Shown: piece by piece, positions 44,010 to 52,837 of the stretch
Layout of the letters: each line of letters opens with the position of its first letter
Numbering within the stretch: the stretch's first letter is position 1
Assembly (NCBI RefSeq): GCF_000013665.1
Contig: NC_007912.1
Coordinates: forward strand, 3,148,501 to 3,212,500
DNA from: Saccharophagus degradans 2-40
Lineage (GTDB): Bacteria > Pseudomonadota > Gammaproteobacteria > Pseudomonadales > Cellvibrionaceae
DNA: 64,000 nt
Direction of reading: 5' to 3'
The notes under the pieces: model-generated
Told to the model about the DNA's origin: nothing
Databases searched by the model: none
What the model saw: the letters and a program-made list of their open reading frames with translations, nothing else
Translations under genes and position numbers: made by a program

Positions 44010-44930
44010 ATGTTTAGCCGTATATTGACCAAAGCTACCGCAGGATTTGTAGGCTTAGTGTTGAGCGCAACCGTATTCGCGTCCCCCTTGAGCGAGTACA
44101 ACCTCATATTGCTTGAGGATTACAACTTTCAAGGTGGCGATGTTGAAGGCCGCACATTTATTGGTGGCGACCTAAACGCAGCCGGCATGGGCGCCGATTT
44201 CGCATCGCGCGTGCCCACACTTAATATTGTTGACTCTGTAAACGTGGTTGGCGACGTAACCGCTGCCAATATTAACGTACAGCACGGCAACTTTGTGCAC
44301 GGCGGCAACCTTAACGCCAACGTTAACCTGAATGGCGCTGGCAGCGTTATCCACAACCCCAGCCTTAGCATTTCTTCTATTGCAGACGAACTGTTTGCTC
44401 AGTCACTTACCTACAGCGGCCTTGCAGCAAACGGAACGTTTAACAACGTGCCGAATAATTCAAGCTTCGACTACCTAGGCACAGACCCTCTAGCCGTTTT
44501 TAGTGTGGATGCTGCCGATGTTTTCGCGCAAAACAATAGCTTGCGCCTGAATTCTGGCAATGCCGAAACAGTGGTAATTAATGTTGCAGGCACCGATATT
44601 ACCGTGAACGGCGGCGTGAACTTAGTAGATGGGTTTCGTCAGAGCGATATCGGCTTTGGCAATATTATTTGGAACTTTTTCGAAGCAGAAACCATTAACT
44701 TCGGCAACTTAGCAATGGCCGGCTCTGTGTTAGCGCCATTTGCAGATATTACTGGCGGCGCAGTATTTGAAGGCTCTGTAGCTGCAGAATCCTACACTGG
44801 CGGTCGCGAGTTCCATCGTTTTTTGTTTAACACCCCGAATGTATCTGTTCCAGAACCCGGCCCACTTTCTTTGTTGATGCTGGGTATTGGCTTTATTGCT
44901 CTTTCTAGAGCGCGGGCTAAACAAGCGTAA
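44010..44930 (+). CDS. secreted choice-of-anchor A protein with PEP-CTERM sorting signal
   Basis: A 306-residue protein with an N-terminal signal peptide (cleavage near TVFA-SP). A body of the choice-of-anchor A type follows (YNLILLEDYNFQGGDVEGRTFIGGD; repeated G-N-N/V-rich beta strands). It ends in a classic PEP-CTERM tail: VPEPGPLSLLMLG, a hydrophobic helix, then basic SRARAKQA. The PEP-CTERM tail directs processing by an exosortase in exopolysaccharide-making bacteria; no exosortase is in this window. AAGGAA lies 6 bases before ATG. Likely a biofilm-matrix or surface protein; function unknown. Confidence 0.92.
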   Translation: MFSRILTKATAGFVGLVLSATVFASPLSEYNLILLEDYNFQGGDVEGRTFIGGDLNAAGMGADFASRVPTLNIVDSVNVVGDVTAANINVQHGNFVHGGNLNANVNLNGAGSVIHNPSLSISSIADELFAQSLTYSGLAANGTFNNVPNNSSFDYLGTDPLAVFSVDAADVFAQNNSLRLNSGNAETVVINVAGTDITVNGGVNLVDGFRQSDIGFGNIIWNFFEAETINFGNLAMAGSVLAPFADITGGAVFEGSVAAESYTGGREFHRFLFNTPNVSVPEPGPLSLLMLGIGFIALSRARAKQA

Positions 44931-44985
44931 CGCACTGATTTAAACGCATTGATTTAAACGCATTGAATTAAAAGCAATGCGTTAA
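44928..44985. repeat. 14-bp tandem repeat ending in a hairpin
   Basis: AACGCATTGATTTA-type units occur about three times right after the stop codon. The last unit (AACGCATT) pairs with AATGCGTT at the end to form a hairpin. It may be part of the transcript end or a simple slippage product. Confidence 0.55.
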
Positions 44986-44997
44986 AATAACACCATG

Positions 44998-45022
44998 AGC
45001 CCGCACCTAGCGGGCTTTTTTA
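44998..45022 (+). terminator. terminator of the PEP-CTERM gene, convergent with rimI
   Basis: AGCCCGC (44998-45004) pairs with GCGGGCT (45010-45016) around ACCTA, followed by six Ts. It touches the rimI stop region from the other side. Confidence 0.8.
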
Positions 45023-45556
45023 TAGCTGTAATTCCAAACCATAAATAAGCGCATCCTCCCTGCCCTTTCCCGATGGGTAATAGTTTTTACGCTCGCCCAT
45101 ACAGTTAAAGCCCAACTCTTCATATAGAGCAATTGCGGGGTCATTCGACGCGCGCACCTCTAAAAAAAGCCGCTCGGCTGCAACCAGATACTTATCGATA
45201 ACAACGTCCAGCAACGCCCTCGCTATGCCTCGCCTTTGCGCTTTAGGGTGCACAGCAAGAATAAGCACTTCAGCATCCACTACCTTGTGCTGCACTACCA
45301 CAACCGCTACCCACTCACCCGCCAACTTTACCCCTAAACACAAATGCTGCAAGGCCAGCGAATCCTCGAAGTTTTTTAAGCTCCAAGGGTGAACACTAGC
45401 CGCTTGCTCGATAGCAAAAATTGCTGGTAAATCGACAGAGGAAAACGGGGCCACCTCAACGGAGGTACCGCTTGATAAAACTTTGGTATGGCTGGTCAAA
45501 TCAAACCTCGAAGAGATTAAGGCTGGGAAGGAAAGGCTTCTAGCAATAAATGCCAC
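45020..45556 (-). CDS. rimI: ribosomal protein S18-alanine N-acetyltransferase
   Basis: A GNAT-family acetyltransferase of 178 residues; RimI acetylates the N-terminal Ala of ribosomal protein S18. The acetyl-CoA motif A reads VHPKAQRRGIARALL, and HPWSLKNFEDSL and RASNDPAIALYEELGF are typical RimI blocks. The first ~30 residues are not conserved-looking, and the frame overlaps the end of the upstream gene by 40 bases, so the true start may lie downstream (a Leu codon near residue 21 could be a TTG start). Confidence 0.9.
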   Translation of the reverse strand: MAFIARSLSFPALISSRFDLTSHTKVLSSGTSVEVAPFSSVDLPAIFAIEQAASVHPWSLKNFEDSLALQHLCLGVKLAGEWVAVVVVQHKVVDAEVLILAVHPKAQRRGIARALLDVVIDKYLVAAERLFLEVRASNDPAIALYEELGFNCMGERKNYYPSGKGREDALIYGLELQL

Positions 45557-46359
45557 ACAGGGCGTTTTAATAACGGTTGTAGCAGTATTTCCCCTAAGCT
45601 AGGCATGCAGTAGGCTTCGCAAGCAAAGGCATCTGCGGGCCTGTGGAAACACTGTTGCGGTGCCTTAGGTTGCTCTGCATCACCGCCCAATACAGCGCGG
45701 ATAGCATCATCACCGAATAGAAGAATATGCTTCACTGGGTTTGAGAGTAGGCGCCCCTCTAAAAATGACTGCACCATTTCTTGCGCTGCGGTCCAGCTGT
45801 GATCCTTCGTGGCATCATCAACCATTGGCCACTGCAGCTTTTCTGCACGCGGTAGGCTTTGCGGCAGCTGGCCGCAGGCTTTTAATATATTGGTTAACAG
45901 TGTATCGGTAGGTAACGCTTGCCCGGGCTTGCGTGAATCAACCACCAACAAATCGGCGTGCACTCGCCACAACTGAAGAAAGAATTTAGCCGAGGGCTTA
46001 ACTACCGTTTTGGCTTGGAGATCAGCAAGAATACTGCTAACCGTGGAAGATGCGGACTTTTGTGGTTTGGACTTTTCTGGCTCAGAGACTAAGCCCAATG
46101 GAGCACGCGAGGTGCGCTCTTGCGCGGGTTCGTTAGCCGCTGCCGTACTGCCTACCGAACCACCTATCGCACCACCTATGTCATCACCAATTCCATCGAG
46201 CACGCTGGCGACGCCTTTTGCCACCGCGGGCGCGGCAGCTTGTTTCGCTACCGGTAATTCGCATTGACTAGATAGCGCTGCTCCGGCCAAAACAAAACGC
46301 GGCACAAACATATCAATGCCCATGGCATCCAGATACTGCATTCGCCGCTGTTCATTCAT
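45517..46359 (-). CDS. protein of unknown function upstream of rimI
   Basis: A 280-residue protein. A recognisable N-terminal block MNEQRRMQYLDAMGIDMFVPRF leads into a low-complexity Ala/Gly linker (about 40-80). A compact domain follows (about 105-275) with the block LLVVDSRKPGQALP near 134-147 and LFGDDAIRAVLGGD later. Proteins of this form occur next to rimI in pseudomonads and relatives as I recall, but I know no activity for them. It is not a membrane protein. It overlaps rimI, suggesting coupled translation. Confidence 0.7.
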   Translation of the reverse strand: MNEQRRMQYLDAMGIDMFVPRFVLAGAALSSQCELPVAKQAAAPAVAKGVASVLDGIGDDIGGAIGGSVGSTAAANEPAQERTSRAPLGLVSEPEKSKPQKSASSTVSSILADLQAKTVVKPSAKFFLQLWRVHADLLVVDSRKPGQALPTDTLLTNILKACGQLPQSLPRAEKLQWPMVDDATKDHSWTAAQEMVQSFLEGRLLSNPVKHILLFGDDAIRAVLGGDAEQPKAPQQCFHRPADAFACEAYCMPSLGEILLQPLLKRPVWHLLLEAFPSQP

Positions 46360-46390
46360 GCGCGTTACTCGCTAAGCCAAACAGTGATAA

Positions 46391-47938
46391 TCATACCCCT
46401 TCACGCTGAGGGTGCGCGCGGGATTTATTAGATTCGAGCAGGTTCAAGGCATCCAAATAGGATTTAATAGAAGCTGTCACAATATCGGTATCGGCACCTA
46501 TGCCATTTACAATATTGCCATTGCGCTCCAACCGCACCGTCACCTCACCCTGAGAGTCTGTGCCCTGAGTGATATTATTCACCGAGTAAAGTAAAAGGTC
46601 TGTATGGCTATTTACCACGCTTTCAATGGCCTTATAGGCCGCATCTACCGGGCCACCACCTTCGGAGCTTGCCTCTACCAACTCACCGCCAATACTTAAC
46701 GTAAGTTGCGCATGGGGGTTCTGACCGGTTTTACACACTACCTCTAAAGCCACTAGCTTGTACTTTTCTTCACGGCTAGCATTATCTGCTTCAGACACTA
46801 ACGCCTGTAAGTCTTGGTCAAAAATTTCGTGTTTTTTATCAGCGAGCGCCTTAAAGCGTGCAAACGCTTCGCTTAACGCCTCTGGGGTATCAAATGTAAT
46901 ACCTAAATCTTCAAATCGCGCTTTTACAGCAGCGCGGCCAGAGTGCTTACCTAATACAATTTTATTGGTATTCCAGCCCACATCTTCCGCGCGCATAATT
47001 TCATAGGTTTCCCGATGCTTAAGTACACCATCCTGATGTATACCAGACTCATGCGCAAACGCATTAGCGCCAACAATGGCTTTGTTGGGCTGAACAGGAA
47101 AACCGGTAATTGTGGATACCAAGCGCGAGGTAGGCACTATGTGCTCTGTAACAATATTGGTTTCTACTGGGAATAGGTCTTTGCGTGTGCGCACGGCCAT
47201 TACAACCTCTTCTAACGCGGCGTTACCTGCACGCTCCCCCAAACCATTAATGGTACATTCGATTTGGCGCACGCCGTTCATTACAGCAGACAAAGAATTA
47301 GCCACAGCCAAGCCCAAGTCGTTGTGACAATGGGTAGAGAAAATGGCCAAATCAGAATTTGGAACCGCTTCAATTAAGCGCTTGAACATTGCGCCGTACT
47401 CACCCGGCTCACCGTAGCCAACTGTATCGGGCACATTGATAGTACGTGCACCGGCAGCAATTGCCGCTTCGGTTATACGACACATAAAATCAAACTCAGA
47501 GCGACTGCCGTCCTCTAACGAGAACTCCACATCATCGGTATAGCTTCGTGCGCGCTTTACGGCGTGAATAGCTTGCGCCAACACCGCATCGGGCTCCATC
47601 TTCAGCTTATGCTTCATATGAATAGGCGATGTGGCAATAAAAGTGTGGATACGCGATGCATTCGCGCCCTTCAATGCCTCTGCCGCTCTGTCTATATCGC
47701 CATCTAAAGCGCGTGCCAAGCTGCATACGCGTGAATCTTTTACCGCTTCTGCCACGGCTTTTACTGCTGCAAAATCACCTGGGCTTGCGATCGCAAAGCC
47801 TGCTTCAATGACGTCTACACGCATTTTTTCCAACATTTTGGCAATGCGAATTTTTTCTTCCTGCGTCATGGAAGCGCCGGGGCTTTGTTCGCCATCCCGC
47901 AATGTTGTATCGAAAATAACAAGCTTATCTTTTTGCAT
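46391..47938 (-). CDS. leuA: 2-isopropylmalate synthase
   Basis: First committed enzyme of leucine synthesis: 2-oxoisovalerate plus acetyl-CoA to 2-isopropylmalate. The 515 residues include the TIM-barrel motif [16 protein letters not shown] at the start, the metal-binding [15 protein letters not shown], the [11 protein letters not shown] block, and a C-terminal regulatory domain (about 400-510) expected to bind leucine. Length and domain order are those of the proteobacterial full-size form. It stands alone without other leu genes. Confidence 0.98.
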   Translation of the reverse strand: MQKDKLVIFDTTLRDGEQSPGASMTQEEKIRIAKMLEKMRVDVIEAGFAIASPGDFAAVKAVAEAVKDSRVCSLARALDGDIDRAAEALKGANASRIHTFIATSPIHMKHKLKMEPDAVLAQAIHAVKRARSYTDDVEFSLEDGSRSEFDFMCRITEAAIAAGARTINVPDTVGYGEPGEYGAMFKRLIEAVPNSDLAIFSTHCHNDLGLAVANSLSAVMNGVRQIECTINGLGERAGNAALEEVVMAVRTRKDLFPVETNIVTEHIVPTSRLVSTITGFPVQPNKAIVGANAFAHESGIHQDGVLKHRETYEIMRAEDVGWNTNKIVLGKHSGRAAVKARFEDLGITFDTPEALSEAFARFKALADKKHEIFDQDLQALVSEADNASREEKYKLVALEVVCKTGQNPHAQLTLSIGGELVEASSEGGGPVDAAYKAIESVVNSHTDLLLYSVNNITQGTDSQGEVTVRLERNGNIVNGIGADTDIVTASIKSYLDALNLLESNKSRAHPQREGV

Positions 47939-48005
47939 GAAGTTCTCGCGAAATATCCTATTTATATTTTGGCTGCAGCGTACGCAGTGTGGTTACCTAT
48001 ACAGT

Positions 48006-49076
48006 TTAGGCTTTCTTTTTAAAATCCAACATACGGCCTAGAGGTATTAGCGCTTTTTTTGCCAACTCTGGGTCAACAAATATTTCGTTATCCGGTTGGT
48101 CGAACACTGTAGCCAAGTTTTCTAATTCGTTCATTCCCATCCACGGGCAATTTGCGCAACTTCTGCAAGTAGCACCACTACCAGCTGTAGGCGCAATCAC
48201 AAGTGTTTTACCTGGGCAGGCCTGCTGCATTTTATAGAAGATACCTTGGTCGGTAGCCACAATAAATGTGTCGTTTGGTAAGGTTTTGGTCGCGTTGATT
48301 AACTGCGAGGTAGAACCCACTGCATCCGCAAGCTCCACAACTGACTCAGGCGATTCTGGGTGCACTAAGACGGCGGCATCGGGGTATTGCGCTTTAATAT
48401 CTAATATACCCTGCGCTTTAAACTCTTCGTGCACAATACATGCGCCATCCCATAACAATACATCTGCACCGGTCTTTCTAGCCACATAACTACCTAGATG
48501 CTTATCCGGCGCCCAAAGGATTTTTTTGCCTTGCTTATCTAGGTAGTCCACCACATCCAATGCAATGCTAGAAGTAACAACCCAATCGGCACGCGCTTTA
48601 ACCGCCGCAGAGGTGTTTGCATAAACTACCACGGTACGATCTGAGTGCTCATCGCAAAATGCAGAGAATTCATCTATAGGACAGCCAATATCTAGCGAGC
48701 AGGTTGCCTCTAAGGTAGGCATAAGCACACGCTTTTCAGGCGAGAGAATTTTGGCTGTTTCGCCCATAAACTTCACCCCAGCCACAATTAACGTAGAGCC
48801 TTCACACTGTGAGCCAAAACGCGCCATTTCTAGGGAGTCGGATACACAGCCGCCAGTTTCTTCGGCCAACGATTGTATTTCTGGCGAGGTGTAGTAATGC
48901 GCAACCAGCTTAGCGTTGTACTTTTTGAGCAGACCTTTAATGGTTTCACGCAGCGCTTCTGTATTTTGCGGCGCGTGCGAAGCTCGGGCGTCTAGCGCTG
49001 TGTCCAAATAGGCTTTAACAACGTCTCGTGGTGACGGCTTAATGGAGGGAGTGATGGGATCGTCTATTGAGCTCAT
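48006..49076 (-). CDS. nadA: quinolinate synthase A
   Basis: A 356-residue iron-sulfur enzyme making quinolinate from iminoaspartate and dihydroxyacetone phosphate for NAD synthesis. Cluster Cys are seen in the [10 protein letters not shown] region and the C-terminal [13 protein letters not shown]. Substrate-binding [18 protein letters not shown] and the [10 protein letters not shown] block are clear. The next genes upstream on this strand are the tRNA-Lys repeats. Confidence 0.97.
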   Translation of the reverse strand: MSSIDDPITPSIKPSPRDVVKAYLDTALDARASHAPQNTEALRETIKGLLKKYNAKLVAHYYTSPEIQSLAEETGGCVSDSLEMARFGSQCEGSTLIVAGVKFMGETAKILSPEKRVLMPTLEATCSLDIGCPIDEFSAFCDEHSDRTVVVYANTSAAVKARADWVVTSSIALDVVDYLDKQGKKILWAPDKHLGSYVARKTGADVLLWDGACIVHEEFKAQGILDIKAQYPDAAVLVHPESPESVVELADAVGSTSQLINATKTLPNDTFIVATDQGIFYKMQQACPGKTLVIAPTAGSGATCRSCANCPWMGMNELENLATVFDQPDNEIFVDPELAKKALIPLGRMLDFKKKA

Positions 49077-49151
49077 ACCTTAACCTTCTCGACAAAGTGC
49101 TCGCCGAACGGGCCGTGGCGAGATCCCGTAGGATAGGCCCAACTGCGCAAA

Positions 49152-49182
49152 TAAAAAAGGGGACCACTATGTGTCCCCTTTA
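49152..49182 (-). terminator. terminator of the tRNA-Lys unit
   Basis: AAAGGGGAC and GTCCCCTTT form a 9-bp stem around an 8-base loop; the A-run at 49153-49158 is a T-run on the minus strand. It lies just after the last tRNA-like fragment. Confidence 0.8.
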
Positions 49183-49203
49183 GAAATTCCCCAACAAAGG
49201 GAC

Positions 49204-49341
49204 AATAATGGTGGGTCGTACTGGATGATACGGCGCTTTGCGCCTCGTCGCTCTTGCTAGCGACGCTGTCTCGCTTCGCTCGGCTCGAACCGGTTCTCAC
49301 CCAGATAACCGTTTTTAATCTTCTGCGAAGATTAGTAATAA
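49204..49341 (-). repeat. tRNA-Lys downstream repeat, copy 1, with tRNA 3'-end fragment
   Basis: A ~135-base element following tRNA-Lys copy 1. It contains a palindromic core (GTCGCT/AGCGAC and GGCGC/GCGCC hairpins) and ends in an 18-base copy of the tRNA 3' end (complement at 49209-49226, including the CCA). It is nearly identical to copy 2, with a 5-base insertion (GCTCG). On the minus strand a GGTTCGA T-loop-like piece lies before the palindrome and the tRNA 3' end after it, as if a T-arm had been split. Confidence 0.8.
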
Positions 49342-49417
49342 TGGTGGGTCGTACTGGATTCGAACCAGTGACCAATTGGTTAAAAGCCAACTGCTCTACC
49401 AACTGAGCTAACGACCC
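49342..49417 (-). tRNA. tRNA-Lys (anticodon TTT), copy 1
   Basis: A 76-base tRNA with encoded CCA. On the minus strand the acceptor GGGTCGT pairs with ACGACCC, the D-arm reads GCTCAGTTGGTAGAGC, the anticodon loop is CTTTTAA (TTT), and the T-arm is CTGGTTCGAATCCAG. Identical to copy 2. Confidence 0.97.
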
Positions 49418-49492
49418 TAATTGGTGACTTTTGTTTTAGCGCGGAGTCCTGCCGCGGTTGCTATGGGCAACATAAGATGCCAAAGCAGTATA

Positions 49493-49622
49493 ATGCTGGG
49501 CTGTACTGGATGATACGGCGCTTTGCGCCTCGTCGCTCTTGCTAGCGACGCTGTCTCGCTTCGCTCGAACCGGTTCTCATCCAGATAACCGCTTTTTAAT
49601 CTTCTGCGAAGATTAGTAATAA
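49493..49622 (-). repeat. tRNA-Lys downstream repeat, copy 2, with degenerate tRNA 3'-end fragment
   Basis: Second copy of the ~130-base element, following tRNA-Lys copy 2 and preceding copy 1. The core is identical to copy 1 over more than 60 bases; the terminal tRNA-like fragment is less well kept (GCTGGGCTGTACTGGAT versus GGTGGGTCGTACTGGAT on the plus strand). Confidence 0.75.
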
Positions 49623-49698
49623 TGGTGGGTCGTACTGGATTCGAACCAGTGACCAATTGGTTAAAAGCCAACTGCTCTACCAACTGAGCTAACGACCC
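49623..49698 (-). tRNA. tRNA-Lys (anticodon TTT), copy 2
   Basis: A 76-base tRNA identical to the copy at 49342-49417, including encoded CCA and TTT anticodon. It is the promoter-proximal copy of the pair. Confidence 0.97.
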
Positions 49699-49780
49699 TA
49701 ATTCTGTTTGCATCTCTGCGGCAATTGCCGACTTACAGAGGGGGCTTGAGTGAGTTACTGCCCACAGCAAAGAGGCGCAT

Positions 49781-49808
49781 ATCTTAATGATTTAACAACA
49801 AAACTCAA
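49781..49808 (-). promoter_or_regulatory. putative promoter of the tRNA-Lys unit
   Basis: On the minus strand TTGAGT (49808-49803) is followed after 16 bases by TAAGAT (49786-49781), then a GCGCC-type discriminator as common in stringently controlled stable-RNA promoters. It lies between queC and the first tRNA. Confidence 0.4.
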
Positions 49809-49879
49809 GCAATTTTTGCGCTTTTAATACGTTAAAAATCGCGCCAATGGTATTTTTGCAATATTTGATCAATTTGAGA

Positions 49880-50557
49880 TCAATTTGCATACCGAGTAGG
49901 GTCCTCCATTTGCGCATCTTCAAACCCTTTGCGGCGCAATCTGCAACTATCGCAGCGGCCACACGCTTCACCATCTACGTTCGCTTGATAACAGGATACC
50001 GTCGCACTGTAATCTACCCCCAAGCGCATGCCCAGCTGCACAATCTCAGCCTTGGTCATATCAATAAGTGGCGTTTTTATTTGCAGAGGCTTACCTTCAA
50101 CCCCCACTTTGGTGGCCAGCATCGCCAACTTTTGAAAAGCCGCAATATATTCGGGTCTACAGTCGGGGTAACCCGAGTAATCGACAGCATTAACCCCTAT
50201 AAATATCGCCTCGGCGTTAAGCACTTCGGCCCAACCCAGCGCAATAGATAAAAACACGGTGTTTCTTGCTGGTACATAGGTAACCGGAATACCTTCGGGG
50301 CCATCTTCAGGCACAGCAATATCATCATCTGTTAGCGCTGAGCCACCAATGGATTTTAAATCGAGCTGCACGACTTTATGTTGCGCAACGTGCATTTTAT
50401 CGGATACTCGCTGAGCAGCCTCCAGCTCTACACGGTGGCGCTGCCCATAGTCGAAACTTAAGGTGTAGCACTCATAGCCCTCAGACTGGGCAATTGCTAA
50501 CGCGGTAGTCGAATCCAACCCGCCAGACACCAATATTACTGCTTTCTTGTTACTCAT
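49880..50557 (-). CDS. queC: 7-cyano-7-deazaguanine (preQ0) synthase
   Basis: A 225-residue ATP-dependent enzyme of queuosine synthesis. PP-loop [13 protein letters not shown] at the start and the Zn-binding Cys cluster [21 protein letters not shown] near the end (landmark only) are both intact. It lies 28 bases below queE in the same direction. Product preQ0 is used to modify tRNAs with GUN anticodons. Confidence 0.97.
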   Translation of the reverse strand: MSNKKAVILVSGGLDSTTALAIAQSEGYECYTLSFDYGQRHRVELEAAQRVSDKMHVAQHKVVQLDLKSIGGSALTDDDIAVPEDGPEGIPVTYVPARNTVFLSIALGWAEVLNAEAIFIGVNAVDYSGYPDCRPEYIAAFQKLAMLATKVGVEGKPLQIKTPLIDMTKAEIVQLGMRLGVDYSATVSCYQANVDGEACGRCDSCRLRRKGFEDAQMEDPTRYAN

Positions 50558-50585
50558 AATAAATTCTAAAGCCTACAACTTTTTA

Positions 50586-51236
50586 CTAAACGCCGGGCGT
50601 GTCACCCCAAAGCTGTTTATGTAATTGCATTTGAAATCTTACCGGCAACCTATCGTCGAGTATCCATTCTGCGAGCTGCTTTGGTGCCAGCTGCTCAAAA
50701 GAGGGAGAAAACAATACATCCCCTACCTTAGACACCAGCTGCAATTGATCGAGCTGGAACCTAGCCCAGTCATAATCTCCACGATCACAAATAACGAATT
50801 TAACTTGGTCTTTTAGTTTTAACAGCGGGATGTTGGTATACAGGTTTTTATCTTGCTCGCCAGAAGCCGGCGTTTTAAGGTCGAGCACAATGCTTACTCG
50901 ATGATCCACCTTGGAGACATCCATCGCACCGCTGGTTTCGAGTGAAACGTTGTAACCTAGATCGCATAAGCGGCTCAGTAGGTCGATACACCCCGGCTGG
51001 GCTAGCGGCTCACCGCCTGTAACGCACACATATTTGGCACCGAAACCCGCAACTTGCTCGAGGATTTGCTCGAAAGACAAGCGCTCGCCACCGTGAAAGG
51101 CGTATTCTGAATCGCAATAATGACAGCGCAGCGGGCAACCGGTAAGCCGCACAAACACCGTAGGCAAGCCTACTGTTCGGGCTTCCCCCTGCAGGGAATG
51201 GAATATTTCTGTAATTCTAAGGCCTGAATCCGCCAT
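50586..51236 (-). CDS. queE: 7-carboxy-7-deazaguanine synthase
   Basis: A 216-residue radical SAM enzyme making 7-carboxy-7-deazaguanine, the step before QueC. The cluster motif is CPLRCHYC (CX3CX2C), followed by DSEYAFHGG. The substrate motif FHSLQGEARTVGLP lies near residues 12-25. Co-directional with queC and cpoB. Confidence 0.96.
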   Translation of the reverse strand: MADSGLRITEIFHSLQGEARTVGLPTVFVRLTGCPLRCHYCDSEYAFHGGERLSFEQILEQVAGFGAKYVCVTGGEPLAQPGCIDLLSRLCDLGYNVSLETSGAMDVSKVDHRVSIVLDLKTPASGEQDKNLYTNIPLLKLKDQVKFVICDRGDYDWARFQLDQLQLVSKVGDVLFSPSFEQLAPKQLAEWILDDRLPVRFQMQLHKQLWGDTPGV

Positions 51237-51318
51237 GTAAACTGCTTACCAAACGATCAATGAGGCGCGCATTCTACACGGCGTAGCGTATTTCTCAAGC
51301 AAAGAGAGCGCGAGAAGC

Positions 51319-52086
51319 TTATTCAGTAAAGTGCGTATCGAGGTAGTCTCGCGCCAAATTAGATGCCGACGTTTTAGATGCAACCACTTCCTGCAACATC
51401 TTTTTGGCCGTAGCCTTATCGCCCATCATGTCGTATACACGCCCTAACTTATATTTAGCATCAGGTACTTTGGTGTGATTGGGGAACTCACCTAACAGGC
51501 GTGAGAACCACTGCCGCGACTGCTCTAACTCGTTATCTTTAAGATAAAGCTCGCCCAGCCAGTATTGTGCGTTGGCGGCATAGCGGCCTTTGGGGTAATT
51601 ATCTAGGTGCTGCTTTAGCGCGATAACTGCGTTTTTGTAATCCTGTTTGCGCAATACCAAGTCAATGGCATCTTTGTATTCCTGCAATTCCTGCTCAGGT
51701 GCACCTGCACTTGCGGCTGCGGCAGATTCAGCGGTAGAGCGAATATCGGTAAGTGTGGTTTTAGTGCCGGTGAAATCACCTTGGCCAACCTTACTTAAAC
51801 GGCGGTCTAAATCCAGGTAATCATCAAGGCGCTGCTGCTTTAAACGCTTCAATTCGTGAGCCTGCTCTTCCACCATACCACGCAGTTGTAGTACTTCTTG
51901 CTGCAGCAATTGCAGTTGATAGTAGATTTCCGACTGGCTCTGCGGCGACGGAGCGACCTCTTCTGGCATTTTTTGCGGTTTTGCGGCCATGCCAGGCTGT
52001 GGTTGCGGGTCGACCACATGCGCCTGACTGAAAACTTGGGAAGCGAACAAGAACGCCACAGAGGTGATGGTTAATTTGCTAATCAT
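51319..52086 (-). CDS. cpoB: Tol-Pal system protein CpoB (YbgF)
   Basis: A 255-residue periplasmic protein: signal peptide (cleavage near VFSQA), a coiled-coil trimerisation segment (about 50-100; IYYQLQLLQQEVLQLRGMVEEQ region), and C-terminal TPR repeats (about 135-250). CpoB links peptidoglycan synthesis with Tol-Pal during outer-membrane constriction. It follows pal in the usual order, but a strong hairpin terminator lies between. Confidence 0.95.
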   Translation of the reverse strand: MISKLTITSVAFLFASQVFSQAHVVDPQPQPGMAAKPQKMPEEVAPSPQSQSEIYYQLQLLQQEVLQLRGMVEEQAHELKRLKQQRLDDYLDLDRRLSKVGQGDFTGTKTTLTDIRSTAESAAAASAGAPEQELQEYKDAIDLVLRKQDYKNAVIALKQHLDNYPKGRYAANAQYWLGELYLKDNELEQSRQWFSRLLGEFPNHTKVPDAKYKLGRVYDMMGDKATAKKMLQEVVASKTSASNLARDYLDTHFTE

Positions 52087-52227
52087 TTCTACCTAATCTT
52101 CTTCAAATTCGTGAAAAATGCGTGCAGGAGTGTACCACAATATGTGAACTGGTTTGCCATAGAGCTAAGACAACAAGATTATGCGGCAATTCCCGCCAAT
52201 ACAGGCCAAAACCTGATTCCACAAACA

Positions 52228-52260
52228 AAAAACCCGCAGTTTTACGCTGCGGGTTTTTAT
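52228..52260 (-). terminator. hairpin terminator between pal and cpoB
   Basis: AAAACCCGCAG and CTGCGGGTTTT form an 11-bp stem with flanking A- and T-runs, about 40 bases after the pal stop. It may partly separate cpoB expression from the tol operon. Confidence 0.8.
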
Positions 52261-52300
52261 AAGTTTCACTTAGCAGCCCGCAAAGGCTGCAAGCTTTAAC

Positions 52301-52792
52301 TTAGTATTTGATTTCTACACGACGGTTTTTAGACCATGCGCTTTCGTTGCTGCCAACTTGTGCTGCACGCTCTTCACCGTAGCTAACAGTTTCGATTGAG
52401 TAGCTTGGCACACCTTGAAGTACTAAGAAGTCACGAACTGCATTAGCACGACGCTCGCCAAGAGCCATGTTGTACTCGCGTGAACCACGCTCATCAGCAT
52501 GACCTTCCAAACGGATAGAAGCGTTAGTTTCTTTGATCACTTTAGCGTGAATCAACAAAGCAGCGCGCGCTTCGGAACGCAACATTGCTTGGTCGAAGTC
52601 AAAGTAGAATACAGTGTCTACGCCAATAAGCGCGTCACGTGGATCAGCTACTTCAACTACAGTTTCTACTTGCTCTTCCACTGTGTTGTTCATATCAGTG
52701 TCAGCTTCGCCTTTAGTTTTACCGGTACTGCTACAACCAGAAACAAAAGCAAATACTGCTACTAACGACAATAAGGTTTTAATGTTACTCAT
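52301..52792 (-). CDS. pal: peptidoglycan-associated lipoprotein Pal
   Basis: A 163-residue outer-membrane lipoprotein: lipobox VSGC (Cys20), acidic linker, and an OmpA-like peptidoglycan-binding domain (about 55-163) with VFYFDFDQAMLRSEA, LEGHADERGSREYNMALGERRA and the final KNRRVEIKY. Partner of TolB and TolA in outer-membrane constriction. It follows tolB by 45 bases. Confidence 0.98.
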   Translation of the reverse strand: MSNIKTLLSLVAVFAFVSGCSSTGKTKGEADTDMNNTVEEQVETVVEVADPRDALIGVDTVFYFDFDQAMLRSEARAALLIHAKVIKETNASIRLEGHADERGSREYNMALGERRANAVRDFLVLQGVPSYSIETVSYGEERAAQVGSNESAWSKNRRVEIKY

Positions 52793-52837
52793 TTTTTTAT
52801 CACTCCCAAGTTATAAAGATTTTTCGGTACCCACTAA

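Noticed and set aside
49073-49770. Two minus-strand open frames of 109 and 117 codons
   Set aside because: They run through the tRNA-Lys genes and the repeated spacers and share the translated repeat; no coding signal.
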